This document shows, piece by piece, positions 38,892 to 48,985 of a stretch of DNA of 64,000 nt. Position 1 is the first letter of the stretch, and every line of letters starts with the position of its first letter. Under the pieces are notes generated by a model that saw nothing but the letters and a program-made list of their open reading frames with translations, was not told where the DNA came from and did no database searches. Source of the DNA: Pseudomonas sp. TTU2014-080ASC. Lineage in GTDB: Bacteria > Pseudomonadota > Gammaproteobacteria > Pseudomonadales > Pseudomonadaceae. A program made the position numbers and the translations under genes. The DNA lies in the NCBI RefSeq assembly GCF_001446935.1, contig NZ_LKKK01000011.1, positions 62,001 through 126,000 of the forward strand, written 5' to 3'.

Positions 38892-40262
38892 ATGCACGTT
38901 ACTCGCAGACAAATGCTGGTTGGGCTCGCCGGACTTGGTGTTATCGGGTTGGGGGGCGGCGGTGTGCGCTATTGGTTGGGGCGGCCAGAGAATGTCGCAA
39001 CCCATGATTACGAGCTGATCGCAGCTCCGTTGGATATGGAGCTGGTGCCAGGGCATGTAACTCAGGCGTGGGCTTATGGTGGAAAAGCGCCTGGTGTTGA
39101 ACTGCGTTGCCGTCAGGGTGAGCGGCTGCGGGTGCGTTTTATCAACAAGCTTGATGTTGAAACCACCATTCACTGGCATGGTATCCGCTTGCCGTTGGCG
39201 ATGGATGGGGTGCCCTATGTCTCACAGGCACCGGTCAAGCCGGGTGAGTATTTTGATTACGACTTCATTACCCCGGACGCCGGTAGTTACTGGTATCACC
39301 CGCACACTGCCAGTGGTGAACAACTCGGTCGCGGATTGGTAGGAGCGCTGATTGTTGAGGAGCGCGAGCCTACAGGTTTCACCTATGAGCGCACGCTGAA
39401 TCTGAAAAGCTGGCATGTGGATGAGCAGGGCGCATTCACCGATTTCAGCGTTCCCCGAGAAGCTGCGCGGGGCGGTACACCGGGGCGTTTGAGCAGTGTA
39501 AATGGTGTGCATGCTCCGACTCTGGAGTTGCCTGCCGGGCAGGTGGTGCGCCTGCGCATACTGAATCTGGATAACACCCTCACTTATCGTCTCAATCTGC
39601 CGGGGGCCGAGGCCCGCGTGTATGCACTTGACGGTAATCCGGTCGAACCGCATAGCTTTCCGAAGGAGTACTGGATCGGGCCGGGGATGCGTATTGATAT
39701 CGGGCTGAAGGTGCCAGAAGCCGGAACTGAATTGCCGCTGCGTAATGGGCCGCTGCGTTTGGCTACGCTGAAGTCGGTCGCCTCCACTGATCCCGTGGCT
39801 GACTGGCCGCCTGCGCTACCGGCTAACCCGATAGCCGAGCCTGATCTGGCAACGGCGCAAACACTGCGTTTCAATTTCGAATGGGCTGGTGCCGTATCGG
39901 TTGGGTTGGAGCAGGGCGCTGCGCATAGTTTCTGGCAGATCAATGGTCAGGCTTGGGATATCAACGATAAGACCTGCGCTGACCGCCCCATCGCCCGTCT
40001 TGAACTGGGCAAAAGTTACATCTTTGAGCTGCGTAATCTGTCCCAGTATCAGCACCCAATTCATTTGCACGGTATGACGTTCAAAGTGCTCAGCTCAGAT
40101 CGCAAACGCATCACGCCGTACTTTACCGACACCTACCTACTGGGCAAGAACGAGCGTGCGAAGGTGGCTTTGGTGGCGGATAATCCGGGCGTCTGGATGT
40201 TCCATTGTCATGTCATTGACCATATGGAAACCGGTCTGATGGCATCCATTGAGGTCGCTTGA
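38892..40262 (+). CDS. Exported multicopper oxidase
   Basis: 456 residues with three cupredoxin domains. A twin-arginine signal VTRRQMLVGLAGLGVIGLGG begins at residue 3. Copper-binding motifs are all present: IHWHG, WYHPHT, QHPIHLHG and HCHVIDHMETG, the last with an axial Met, as in CueO-like laccases. There is no methionine-rich insert of the CueO type, so copper tolerance is not assured. ATG 38892 (MHVTRRQML) is chosen; a longer in-frame start before it lacks homologue support. The stop codon lies two bases before the probable tadA start. In Pseudomonas this gene normally lies next to guaA and tadA. Confidence 0.92.
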   Translation: MHVTRRQMLVGLAGLGVIGLGGGGVRYWLGRPENVATHDYELIAAPLDMELVPGHVTQAWAYGGKAPGVELRCRQGERLRVRFINKLDVETTIHWHGIRLPLAMDGVPYVSQAPVKPGEYFDYDFITPDAGSYWYHPHTASGEQLGRGLVGALIVEEREPTGFTYERTLNLKSWHVDEQGAFTDFSVPREAARGGTPGRLSSVNGVHAPTLELPAGQVVRLRILNLDNTLTYRLNLPGAEARVYALDGNPVEPHSFPKEYWIGPGMRIDIGLKVPEAGTELPLRNGPLRLATLKSVASTDPVADWPPALPANPIAEPDLATAQTLRFNFEWAGAVSVGLEQGAAHSFWQINGQAWDINDKTCADRPIARLELGKSYIFELRNLSQYQHPIHLHGMTFKVLSSDRKRITPYFTDTYLLGKNERAKVALVADNPGVWMFHCHVIDHMETGLMASIEVA

Positions 40263-40264
40263 TT

Positions 40265-40747
40265 GTGCGTCAACCCCTGATTATTGATCGTAGTCGTGAT
40301 GCGTTTTTCATGGCTGAGGCTCTGGCGCTGGCTGCCAAAGGTGCCGAGCTGGGCGAGGTGCCTGTCGGGGCGGTGCTGGTGCAGGAGGGCGAGATCATTG
40401 GGCGTGGCTTTAATTGCCCAATTTCGACAAGTGATCCCAGTGCACACGCCGAGATGGTGGCAATCCGTGATGCGGCTACACATTTGCAGAATTACCGACT
40501 GCCTGGTTGCACCCTGTATGTGACGTTAGAGCCCTGCAGCATGTGCGCTGGATTGATTGTGCATGCGCGGGTGCAACGGGTGGTTTACGGTGCCACCGAA
40601 CCCAAGGCAGGGGTGGTGCAGAGCCGTGGCGAGTTCTTTCAGCAGGGGTTCCTCAATCACCGGGTGCTGGTTGAGGGCGGGCTGATGGCAGAGGAGTGTG
40701 GGGCGATTCTCAGCGCTTTCTTCAAGCGCCGTCGCGAGCAGCGCTGA
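40265..40747 (+). CDS. tadA: tRNA-specific adenosine deaminase TadA
   Basis: 160 residues. It converts adenosine-34 to inosine in tRNA-Arg(ACG), allowing wobble reading. Zinc/catalytic motifs: HAE in SAHAEMVAIRDA and PCSMC in LEPCSMCAGLI. The GTG at 40265 (then RQPLIIDRSRD) matches pseudomonad homologues; TTG 40259 overlapping the oxidase stop and ATG 40310 are alternatives. Convergent with mltF, whose end is one base away, with no terminator between. Confidence 0.93.
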   Translation: MRQPLIIDRSRDAFFMAEALALAAKGAELGEVPVGAVLVQEGEIIGRGFNCPISTSDPSAHAEMVAIRDAATHLQNYRLPGCTLYVTLEPCSMCAGLIVHARVQRVVYGATEPKAGVVQSRGEFFQQGFLNHRVLVEGGLMAEECGAILSAFFKRRREQR

Positions 40748-40748
40748 T

Positions 40749-42299
<1,551 letters not shown>

Positions 42300-42377
42300 T
42301 CACAGGTGCCATCAGCGTTGCATTTTAGGCTAGAATGCACGGCCTCAAAGTACACCCCTTCCCAGAGGCTGTCCCCG

Positions 42378-45300
42378 ATGTTGATCCTGCGCGGCGCTCC
42401 CGCCCTTTCTGCTTTCCGTCACGGCAAACTGCTTGAGCAGCTGACCAGCAAAGTCCCTGCCGTTACCGGCCTGTATGCCGAATTCGTGCATTTTGCCGAT
42501 GTTACAGGCGTGCTGACTGCCGACGAAGAGCGGGTTCTGGCCCGTTTGCTGAAGTACGGCCCAAGTGTTCCGGTTCAGGAGCCGACTGGCCGCCTGTTCC
42601 TGACCATTCCCCGTTTCGGCACCATTTCTCCGTGGTCGAGCAAGGCCAGCGATATTGCCCGCAACTGTGGTCTGGCAAAAATTGAGCGCATTGAGCGTGG
42701 TCTGGCTTATTACGTCAGCGGCGAGCTGAGCGAAGCAGATGCTCAATTGGTCACTGAATTGCTGCATGATCGCATGACTCAGGTTGTACTGAGCAATATG
42801 GAAGGTGCTGCTGCACTGTTCAGTCACGCGCAACCTAAGCCGCTGACGGCTGTGGATGTGTTGGGTGGTGGTCGTGCTGCGTTAGAGAAGGCCAACGCAG
42901 ATTTGGGGTTGGCACTGGCTGAAGATGAGATCGACTATCTGCTGACCAGCTTCCAGGGGCTGGGGCGTAATCCTCACGACATCGAGCTGATGATGTTTGC
43001 GCAGGCCAACTCTGAGCACTGCCGCCACAAGATTTTCAATGCCAGTTGGGATATTGACGGCGAAAGCCAGGAAAAATCCCTGTTCGGTATGATCAAAAAC
43101 ACCTACGAGATGAACCGCGAAGGTGTTCTGTCGGCCTATAAAGACAACGCCTCGGTTATCGTTGGCCACGTCGCCGGTCGCTTCTTCCCGAACCCTGAGA
43201 CCCGTGAATACGGTGCTACTCAGGAGCCGGTACATATCCTGATGAAGGTGGAAACCCACAACCACCCAACCGCCATTGCACCGTTCCCCGGCGCCTCCAC
43301 TGGCTCAGGCGGCGAAATCCGCGATGAAGGTGCAACCGGTCGTGGTTCCAAGCCAAAGGCAGGTCTGACCGGTTTTACCGTATCCAATTTGCAGATTCCG
43401 GGCTTCGAGCAGCCTTGGGAAGTGCCGTACGGCAAGCCTGAGCGCATTGTGACCCCGCTGGACATCATGATTGAAGGCCCGCTGGGTGGCGCAGCATTCA
43501 ACAACGAATTCGGTCGTCCGGCACTGACCGGCTACTTCCGTACGTTCGAGCAGGCGATCCAGACCCCGCGTGGTGAAGAAGTCCGTGGCTACCACAAGCC
43601 GATCATGTTGGCTGGTGGTCTGGGCAACATCCGTGAAGAGCACGTTCAGAAGGGCGAAATCAGCGTCGGCGGCAAGCTCATCGTATTAGGCGGCCCGGCC
43701 ATGCTGATCGGCCTGGGCGGTGGTGCGGCTTCGTCCATGGCTACCGGTGCCAGCTCTGCTGACCTGGATTTTGCTTCGGTACAGCGTGAAAACCCGGAAA
43801 TGGAACGTCGCTGCCAGGAAGTGATCGACCGTTGCTGGCAGTTGGGCGACAAAAACCCGATCAAGTTTATCCACGACGTGGGCGCAGGTGGTTTGTCCAA
43901 TGCCTTCCCGGAATTGGTTAGCGATGCCGGTCGCGGCGGCCGCTTCGAGCTGCGCAATGTGCCGAACGACGAACCCGGCATGGCACCCCACGAAATCTGG
44001 TGTAACGAGTCCCAGGAGCGCTACGTTCTGTCGGTAGATGCTGCTGACCTTGAGCGCTTCAAGGCCATCTGTGAGCGCGAGCGCTGCCCGTTCGCAGTGG
44101 TGGGTGAAGCCACCGAAGAGGCTCATTTGACCGTTTCCGACAGTCACTTTGGCAACAAGCCTGTGGATATGCCGCTTAACGTGCTGCTGGGCAAGCCGCC
44201 ACGCATGCACCGTTCAGTCACCCGTGAAGCTGAACTGGGCGATGACTTCCGTGCCTCCAGTGTGGCCATCGATGAAGCCGTCAAGCGTGTTCTGCATCAC
44301 CCGGCCGTAGCCAGCAAGAGCTTCCTGATCACCATCGGCGACCGCACCATTACCGGTCTGGTGGCTCGCGATCAGATGGTCGGCCCATGGCAAGTGCCTG
44401 TGGCTGATTGTGCTGTGACTGCGACCAGCTTTGACGTCTACACCGGCGAGTCCATGGCCATGGGCGAGCGTACGCCGCTGGCACTGCTGGATGCTGCTGC
44501 ATCCGGGCGTATGGCGATTGGCGAAACCATTACCAACCTGGCGGCTTCGCGTATCGAAAAACTTGGCGACATTAAACTGTCCGCCAACTGGATGGCCGCT
44601 GCCGGTCACCCAGGTGAAGATGCCCGCCTGTACGAAACCGTGAAGGCGGTCGGTATGGAGCTGTGCCCTGAGCTGGGCATCACCATTCCGGTGGGCAAGG
44701 ACTCTATGTCCATGAAGACCCGCTGGGAAGACGCCGGTGAAGAGAAAACCGTTACCTCTCCACTGTCCCTGATCGTGACTGGCTTTGCGCCAGTCAGTGA
44801 TATTCGTAAGACCCTGACTCCGCAATTGCGCATGGATAAGGGTGATACCGACCTGATCCTGATCGACCTCGGCCGTGGCCAGAACCGTATGGGGGCGTCG
44901 ATCCTCGCTCAGGTGTACGGCAAGATTGCCGACAAGGCCCCGGACGTGGATGACGCAGAAGACCTGAAAGCATTCTTCGCGGTGATTCAGGGGCTGAATC
45001 AGGATGGCCATATCCTGTCCTATCACGACCGCTCCGACGGTGGCCTGCTGGTGACAGCACTGGAAATGGCCTTCGCCGGTCATTGTGGTCTGGATCTGAC
45101 TCTGGATGCGCTGGCGGATGACCGCAACAGCGTTGCCGATGTGCTATTCAACGAAGAGCTGGGTGCCGTCATTCAGGTTCACCAGGGTGCCACCGAAGAA
45201 GTGCTGGCACAGTTCAGTGCAGCCGGTCTGGGCGACTGCGTGGCCGTGATTGGCCAGCCGGTAAACAGCGACAAGATCAGCATCCGCTATAACGACCAGC

Positions 45301-46274
45301 CGGTATTTAACGGCGAGCGTCGTCTGCTGCAGCGTGAATGGGCGCGCACCAGCTATCAGATCCAGCGCCTGCGTGATAACGCCGAATGCGCTGATCAGGA
45401 ATTCGACGTGCTGCTGGACGAAGAAAACCCAGGACTGAGCGCCAAGCTGTCTTTCGACGTCAATCAGGACATCAGCGCGCCGTATATCCGCACCGGTGTA
45501 CGTCCGAAAATTGCCGTTCTGCGTGAGCAGGGCGTTAACGGCCAGGTGGAAATGGCAGCTGCCTTCGACCGCGCCGGTTTCAGCGCCATCGACGTGCACA
45601 TGAGTGACATCCTCAGTGGCCGCGTGACCTTGGATGAGTTCAAAGGCCTGGTTGCCTGCGGAGGCTTCTCCTACGGTGACGTACTGGGGGCCGGTGAAGG
45701 CTGGGCCAAGTCCATCCTGTTCAACCGCCGTGCCCGTGATGGCTTCCAGGCGTTCTTTGAGCGTAAGGACAGCTTCGCCCTGGGCGTGTGCAACGGTTGC
45801 CAGATGATGAGCAACCTCAGCGAGCTGATTCCGGGTACCGAGTTCTGGCCGCACTTCGTGCGTAATCGCTCCGAGCAGTTTGAAGCGCGCGTGGCGATGG
45901 TGCAGGTGCAGGAGTCGGCGTCGATCTTCCTGCAAGGCATGGCCGGTTCGCGTATGCCAATCGCTATCGCTCACGGTGAAGGCCATGCCGAGTTCGAGAA
46001 CGAAGAGGCGCTGTTGGAAGCAGATCTGTCCGGTTGCGTATCGCTGCGTTTCGTCGACAACCACGGCAAAGTTACTGAGACCTACCCGGCCAACCCGAAC
46101 GGCTCGCCGCGCGGTATCACCGGTCTGACCAGTCGTGACGGTCGTGTGACCATCATGATGCCGCACCCGGAGCGGGTGTTCCGTGCTGTACAGAACTCCT
46201 GGAAGCCGGACGAGTGGCAGGAAGATGCAGGCTGGATGCGCATGTTCCGTAACGCCCGTGTCTGGGTTGACTGA
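42378..46274 (+). CDS. purL: Phosphoribosylformylglycinamidine synthase PurL
   Basis: 1298-residue single-chain FGAM synthase (large gamma-proteobacterial type). It contains the N-terminal FGAR-AT domain, two tandem AIRS-like ATP domains ([48 protein letters not shown]) and a C-terminal class I glutaminase ([14 protein letters not shown] nucleophile; HGEGHAEF). It catalyses the fourth step of purine synthesis. ATG 42378 ([14 protein letters not shown]) follows AGAGG. The upstream extension in the frame (to 42201) has no homologue support and overlaps mltF in antisense. A TAGAAT -10-like box is at 42331-42336. Confidence 0.98.
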   Translation: MLILRGAPALSAFRHGKLLEQLTSKVPAVTGLYAEFVHFADVTGVLTADEERVLARLLKYGPSVPVQEPTGRLFLTIPRFGTISPWSSKASDIARNCGLAKIERIERGLAYYVSGELSEADAQLVTELLHDRMTQVVLSNMEGAAALFSHAQPKPLTAVDVLGGGRAALEKANADLGLALAEDEIDYLLTSFQGLGRNPHDIELMMFAQANSEHCRHKIFNASWDIDGESQEKSLFGMIKNTYEMNREGVLSAYKDNASVIVGHVAGRFFPNPETREYGATQEPVHILMKVETHNHPTAIAPFPGASTGSGGEIRDEGATGRGSKPKAGLTGFTVSNLQIPGFEQPWEVPYGKPERIVTPLDIMIEGPLGGAAFNNEFGRPALTGYFRTFEQAIQTPRGEEVRGYHKPIMLAGGLGNIREEHVQKGEISVGGKLIVLGGPAMLIGLGGGAASSMATGASSADLDFASVQRENPEMERRCQEVIDRCWQLGDKNPIKFIHDVGAGGLSNAFPELVSDAGRGGRFELRNVPNDEPGMAPHEIWCNESQERYVLSVDAADLERFKAICERERCPFAVVGEATEEAHLTVSDSHFGNKPVDMPLNVLLGKPPRMHRSVTREAELGDDFRASSVAIDEAVKRVLHHPAVASKSFLITIGDRTITGLVARDQMVGPWQVPVADCAVTATSFDVYTGESMAMGERTPLALLDAAASGRMAIGETITNLAASRIEKLGDIKLSANWMAAAGHPGEDARLYETVKAVGMELCPELGITIPVGKDSMSMKTRWEDAGEEKTVTSPLSLIVTGFAPVSDIRKTLTPQLRMDKGDTDLILIDLGRGQNRMGASILAQVYGKIADKAPDVDDAEDLKAFFAVIQGLNQDGHILSYHDRSDGGLLVTALEMAFAGHCGLDLTLDALADDRNSVADVLFNEELGAVIQVHQGATEEVLAQFSAAGLGDCVAVIGQPVNSDKISIRYNDQPVFNGERRLLQREWARTSYQIQRLRDNAECADQEFDVLLDEENPGLSAKLSFDVNQDISAPYIRTGVRPKIAVLREQGVNGQVEMAAAFDRAGFSAIDVHMSDILSGRVTLDEFKGLVACGGFSYGDVLGAGEGWAKSILFNRRARDGFQAFFERKDSFALGVCNGCQMMSNLSELIPGTEFWPHFVRNRSEQFEARVAMVQVQESASIFLQGMAGSRMPIAIAHGEGHAEFENEEALLEADLSGCVSLRFVDNHGKVTETYPANPNGSPRGITGLTSRDGRVTIMMPHPERVFRAVQNSWKPDEWQEDAGWMRMFRNARVWVD

Positions 46275-46290
46275 GTAAGGGGCGCGGGCT

Positions 46291-46557
46291 GTGGATAAGC
46301 CTGCGCCGATTCTGCCCGAGGTGCGCCAGGTTAAACCTGGCGACACCTTGTTGCTGTGCCGCTGTGGGCGTTCGCCCCAGCCTCCTGATTGCCCCCCAAA
46401 CTGCCCGGATACGCTTGAGCTGACGATACAGCGTGAACAGCTTTTATTGCTGTGTCGGTGCGGCCTCTCAGAAAATCTTCCATATTGCGATGGTAGGCAT
46501 AACCGCCCTGTTGATGGACTGTCTGCACGGTTGCAGCGATTTTTGAAGGGGCAGTGA
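46291..46557 (+). CDS. CDGSH-type iron-sulfur protein with duplicated half-motif
   Basis: 88 residues. The C-terminal half has a canonical CDGSH-type ligand set: Cys55 and Cys57 (CRCG), Cys66 and His70 (PYCDGRH), which holds a [2Fe-2S] cluster. The N-terminal half repeats the opening (Cys23, Cys25 CRCGRS) and has Cys34 and Cys38, but lacks the CDGxH end. It is therefore either a degenerate second site or a different metal site. Start GTG 46291 with AAGGGG upstream. It lies 16 bp after purL and is probably co-transcribed. Confidence 0.8.
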   Translation: MDKPAPILPEVRQVKPGDTLLLCRCGRSPQPPDCPPNCPDTLELTIQREQLLLLCRCGLSENLPYCDGRHNRPVDGLSARLQRFLKGQ

Positions 46558-46564
46558 GTGCCCG

Positions 46565-46768
46565 TCACTTACTTTCTTGAGCAAACTGTTGCTTAAGGGT
46601 AATGCCGCCGTGGCCCCAGTTTTCAGTCGGGACTTCTTCAATCACGATATTGGTCCATTCAGGTCTTTTATCCATGACGCGCTCCAGTGTTTCAGTGAAC
46701 TCTTTGATGACCTGAGCTTTTTGAGCATCGGTAGTGCCTGGGGTGAGACGCAGTGTGATGAAAGGCAT
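46565..46768 (-). CDS. 4-oxalocrotonate tautomerase-family protein
   Basis: 67 residues. After Met removal the N-terminal Pro (MPFITLRLTPGTT) is the family's catalytic base, and the VPTENWGHGG segment is typical. Such tautomerases act on enol/keto substrates in aromatic degradation, but stand-alone members often have unknown substrates. ATG preceded by AGGATTACTACC on the minus strand. Convergent with the CDGSH gene, 7 bp away. Confidence 0.88.
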   Translation of the reverse strand: MPFITLRLTPGTTDAQKAQVIKEFTETLERVMDKRPEWTNIVIEEVPTENWGHGGITLKQQFAQESK

Positions 46769-46898
46769 GGTAGTAATCCTGATGATAGAAACGGAACTTC
46801 AGATTGGGTGAAGGCGAGAGCCTTGTTCATCTTCTGCTCAAGGCAGATGCCACGTTTTGCGCTATGGGTTGTTTCAGGTTTTCTGATTTGAGGTGTAA

Positions 46899-47216
46899 AT
46901 GTACAAGCTGAGTTTCTATGTACCTGAGAGCCATCTGGAGGCAGTCAAGGCGGCTGTCTTCAAGGCAGGTGCGGGCCATATCGGTGCTTATGACCATTGC
47001 TGTTGGCAAACGCTCGGGCAGGGCCAGTTCCGTCCGCTGGATGGTAGTCAGCCGTTTATCGGGCAAACCGGTACGGTTGAGCAGGTGGTTGAGTGGAAAG
47101 TTGAGATGGTGGTTGCGGATGAGTTGATTCACGACAGCGTGCGGGCACTTAAGGCTGCCCACCCATATGAAACACCCGCTTATGAGGTGTGGCGTCTGAC
47201 CGATATGGTGTTCTGA
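46899..47216 (+). CDS. NIF3/YqfO C-terminal-domain-like protein
   Basis: 105 residues. The segment MYKLSFYVPESHLEAVKAAVFKAGAG and AYDHCCWQTLGQGQFRPL, GQTGTVEQVVEWKVEMVV, AHPYETPAYEVW match the ferredoxin-like, CutA/PII-resembling insert domain of YqfO/NIF3 proteins, here as a stand-alone protein. Pseudomonad homologues are conserved but not characterised. No obvious catalytic metal site is present, so it may bind a ligand or partner. A 10-bp hairpin follows at 47225-47250. Confidence 0.8.
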   Translation: MYKLSFYVPESHLEAVKAAVFKAGAGHIGAYDHCCWQTLGQGQFRPLDGSQPFIGQTGTVEQVVEWKVEMVVADELIHDSVRALKAAHPYETPAYEVWRLTDMVF

Positions 47217-47224
47217 TGCCATGT

Positions 47225-47250
47225 GCACGGCTGGCGCTGTCCAGCCGTGC
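47225..47250. terminator. Perfect 10-bp hairpin between convergent genes
   Basis: GCACGGCTGG (47225-47234), loop CGCTGT, CCAGCCGTGC (47241-47250). There is no T-run on either side. Its place between two 3' ends suggests a factor-assisted terminator or mRNA end-protecting structure. Confidence 0.45.
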
Positions 47251-47260
47251 GGGGGCGGGG

Positions 47261-48967
47261 TTAATGGTTTGTCAGCTTGATCAGGGCCTTGCCCAGCGCA
47301 TCGGCCTGTTGGCCTACAACCAGATGGCTGATGCCGTCTTTCAAATGAATTATGCCGAGCAGGCCCAGCGCTTTCAGGCGTTCCTCATCCATTGCGCTGC
47401 TTGCGTCGAATTTCACCCGTAGCCGGGTCATCGCCACACTCTCGATATGTCTGACGTTATTGGCCCCTCCCAATGCGGCCAGCCAGTGTTCGGCGGTTTG
47501 AGCGGGCACTTCAGGCATGTCTGGCTTTGTCTCAGGCTCAACAGTAGAGACTGGGGTCGCCTGTTTCGTATGAGGCAGTGCGCGGCGGATTTCATCCGCG
47601 ATGCTGTCCGCTTGCGGCCCAACCACGACTTGCAGCGAGCCACTTTTACCGGGCTTTACCACTGCCAGAGCTCCGAGGCTGCGCAGTTGCGCTTCTGAGG
47701 CTTGTTCCCGGTTGAGCAGCTGCAAGCGTAAGCGTGTGGTGCAGGCATCGACCACTAGCAGGTTATCGGCCCCACCCAGTGCGTGGATGTAGGCTGGAGC
47801 ACGCTCCAGTTGCGCCAGCTCAGAGCGGGTATCGTCGTGAGTGCTGACTTCTGCGACCATTTCGCGGCCCGGTGTTTTCAGGTTGAAGCGGCGGATAAAG
47901 AAGTCGAAGACAAGGTAATAGATAACGGCGTAGGCGAGTCCCAATGGAAACAGCATCCAGCCGTTGGTGGATTTGCCCCAGCCCAGTGCAAGGTCAATGG
48001 CACCGCCTGAGAAGGTGAAGCCCAAGCGGATGTTCAGCAGATCGGTCAGTGCCATAGACAGGCCGGTCAGCACTGCGTGGATCAAGTACAGCAACGGTGC
48101 GAGAAACATAAAGGCAAACTCGACCGGCTCAGTTACACCGGTAAGAAATGCCGTCAGTCCGGCAGACAGCAGCAGGCCGCCGGTGAGTTTGCGCCGCTCC
48201 GGGCGGGCATTACGGTACATGGCCAGACATGCGGCAGGTAGCCCGAACATCATCATCGGGAACATGCCGGTCATAAACTGCCCGCCCTTGGGGTCTCCGG
48301 CAAAGTAGCGGGCCAGGTCGCCAGTGATCAGGCGGCCGGTTTCAGGGTCGGTGAAGCTGCCAAAGACGAACCACACCAGGTTGTTCAGGATGTGATGCAG
48401 TCCGGTGACGATTAGCAAGCGGTTAAGTACGCCAAAGGCGAATGCGCCCAGACTGCCGCTTTCCAGCATCAGCTGGCCCAGTTCGTTGATTCCTGCCTGC
48501 AGTGGTGGCCAGGCGTGGCCAAAGATCACTCCCAGAATCACAGCGCTGAGGCCGGTGATAATCGGCACAAAGCGGCGTCCACCAAAGAACGCCAGGTATT
48601 CTGGCAGCTGAATGTCCTTGAAGCGGTTGTACAAGGCACCAGCAGTGAGCCCTGTGATAATCCCGGCCAGCACCCCCATGTCGATACTCGGGTCCAGCAG
48701 CTTGAGTACGGCCACCATGACCAGGTAACCGATAGCGCCTGCCAGACCTGCTGTGCCGTTATTGTCACGGGCAAATCCGACGGAAATGCCGATGGCGAAG
48801 ATCAGGGCAAGGTTGGCGAAGATCGCCTGGCCTGCGTCATGAACCAGAGGAATATTCAGCAGGTCAGTGTCACCCAGCCGCAGCAACAGACCGGCGATGG
48901 GCAGAATCGCAATTGGCAGCATCAAGGCGCGGCCGAGGCGTTGCAGGTTGTCCATTATGGCGGGCAT
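47261..48967 (-). CDS. nagE: N-acetylglucosamine PTS permease, EIIC-EIIB-EIIB'
   Basis: 568 residues. The EIIC domain (about 1-365) has ten or so membrane segments with LIVTGLHHILNNLVW and TGVTEPVEFAFMFLAP motifs of the glucose/GlcNAc subfamily. The first EIIB domain (about 390-465) carries the phospho-acceptor Cys409 in ACTTRLRL. A second EIIB-like domain (about 490-565) has AMTRLRV, with Ala512 at the cysteine position, so it cannot be phosphorylated there. The fused EIIA found in E. coli NagE is absent; it is supplied by the adjacent fusion gene. ATG 48967 has AAGGAG 6 bp upstream. Last gene of the nag operon. Confidence 0.92.
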   Translation of the reverse strand: MPAIMDNLQRLGRALMLPIAILPIAGLLLRLGDTDLLNIPLVHDAGQAIFANLALIFAIGISVGFARDNNGTAGLAGAIGYLVMVAVLKLLDPSIDMGVLAGIITGLTAGALYNRFKDIQLPEYLAFFGGRRFVPIITGLSAVILGVIFGHAWPPLQAGINELGQLMLESGSLGAFAFGVLNRLLIVTGLHHILNNLVWFVFGSFTDPETGRLITGDLARYFAGDPKGGQFMTGMFPMMMFGLPAACLAMYRNARPERRKLTGGLLLSAGLTAFLTGVTEPVEFAFMFLAPLLYLIHAVLTGLSMALTDLLNIRLGFTFSGGAIDLALGWGKSTNGWMLFPLGLAYAVIYYLVFDFFIRRFNLKTPGREMVAEVSTHDDTRSELAQLERAPAYIHALGGADNLLVVDACTTRLRLQLLNREQASEAQLRSLGALAVVKPGKSGSLQVVVGPQADSIADEIRRALPHTKQATPVSTVEPETKPDMPEVPAQTAEHWLAALGGANNVRHIESVAMTRLRVKFDASSAMDEERLKALGLLGIIHLKDGISHLVVGQQADALGKALIKLTNH

Positions 48968-48985
48968 GGCAATCTCCTTATTGTC

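Noticed and set aside
45144..46568. 474-codon minus-strand ORF antisense to the 3' end of purL and the CDGSH gene
   Set aside because: Antisense shadow spanning two real genes on the other strand; composition is atypical for a protein.
47225..47250. Mobile-element terminal repeat
   Set aside because: A perfect 10-bp inverted repeat, but with a 6-base loop, no transposase and no flanking duplication; best seen as a transcript-end hairpin.
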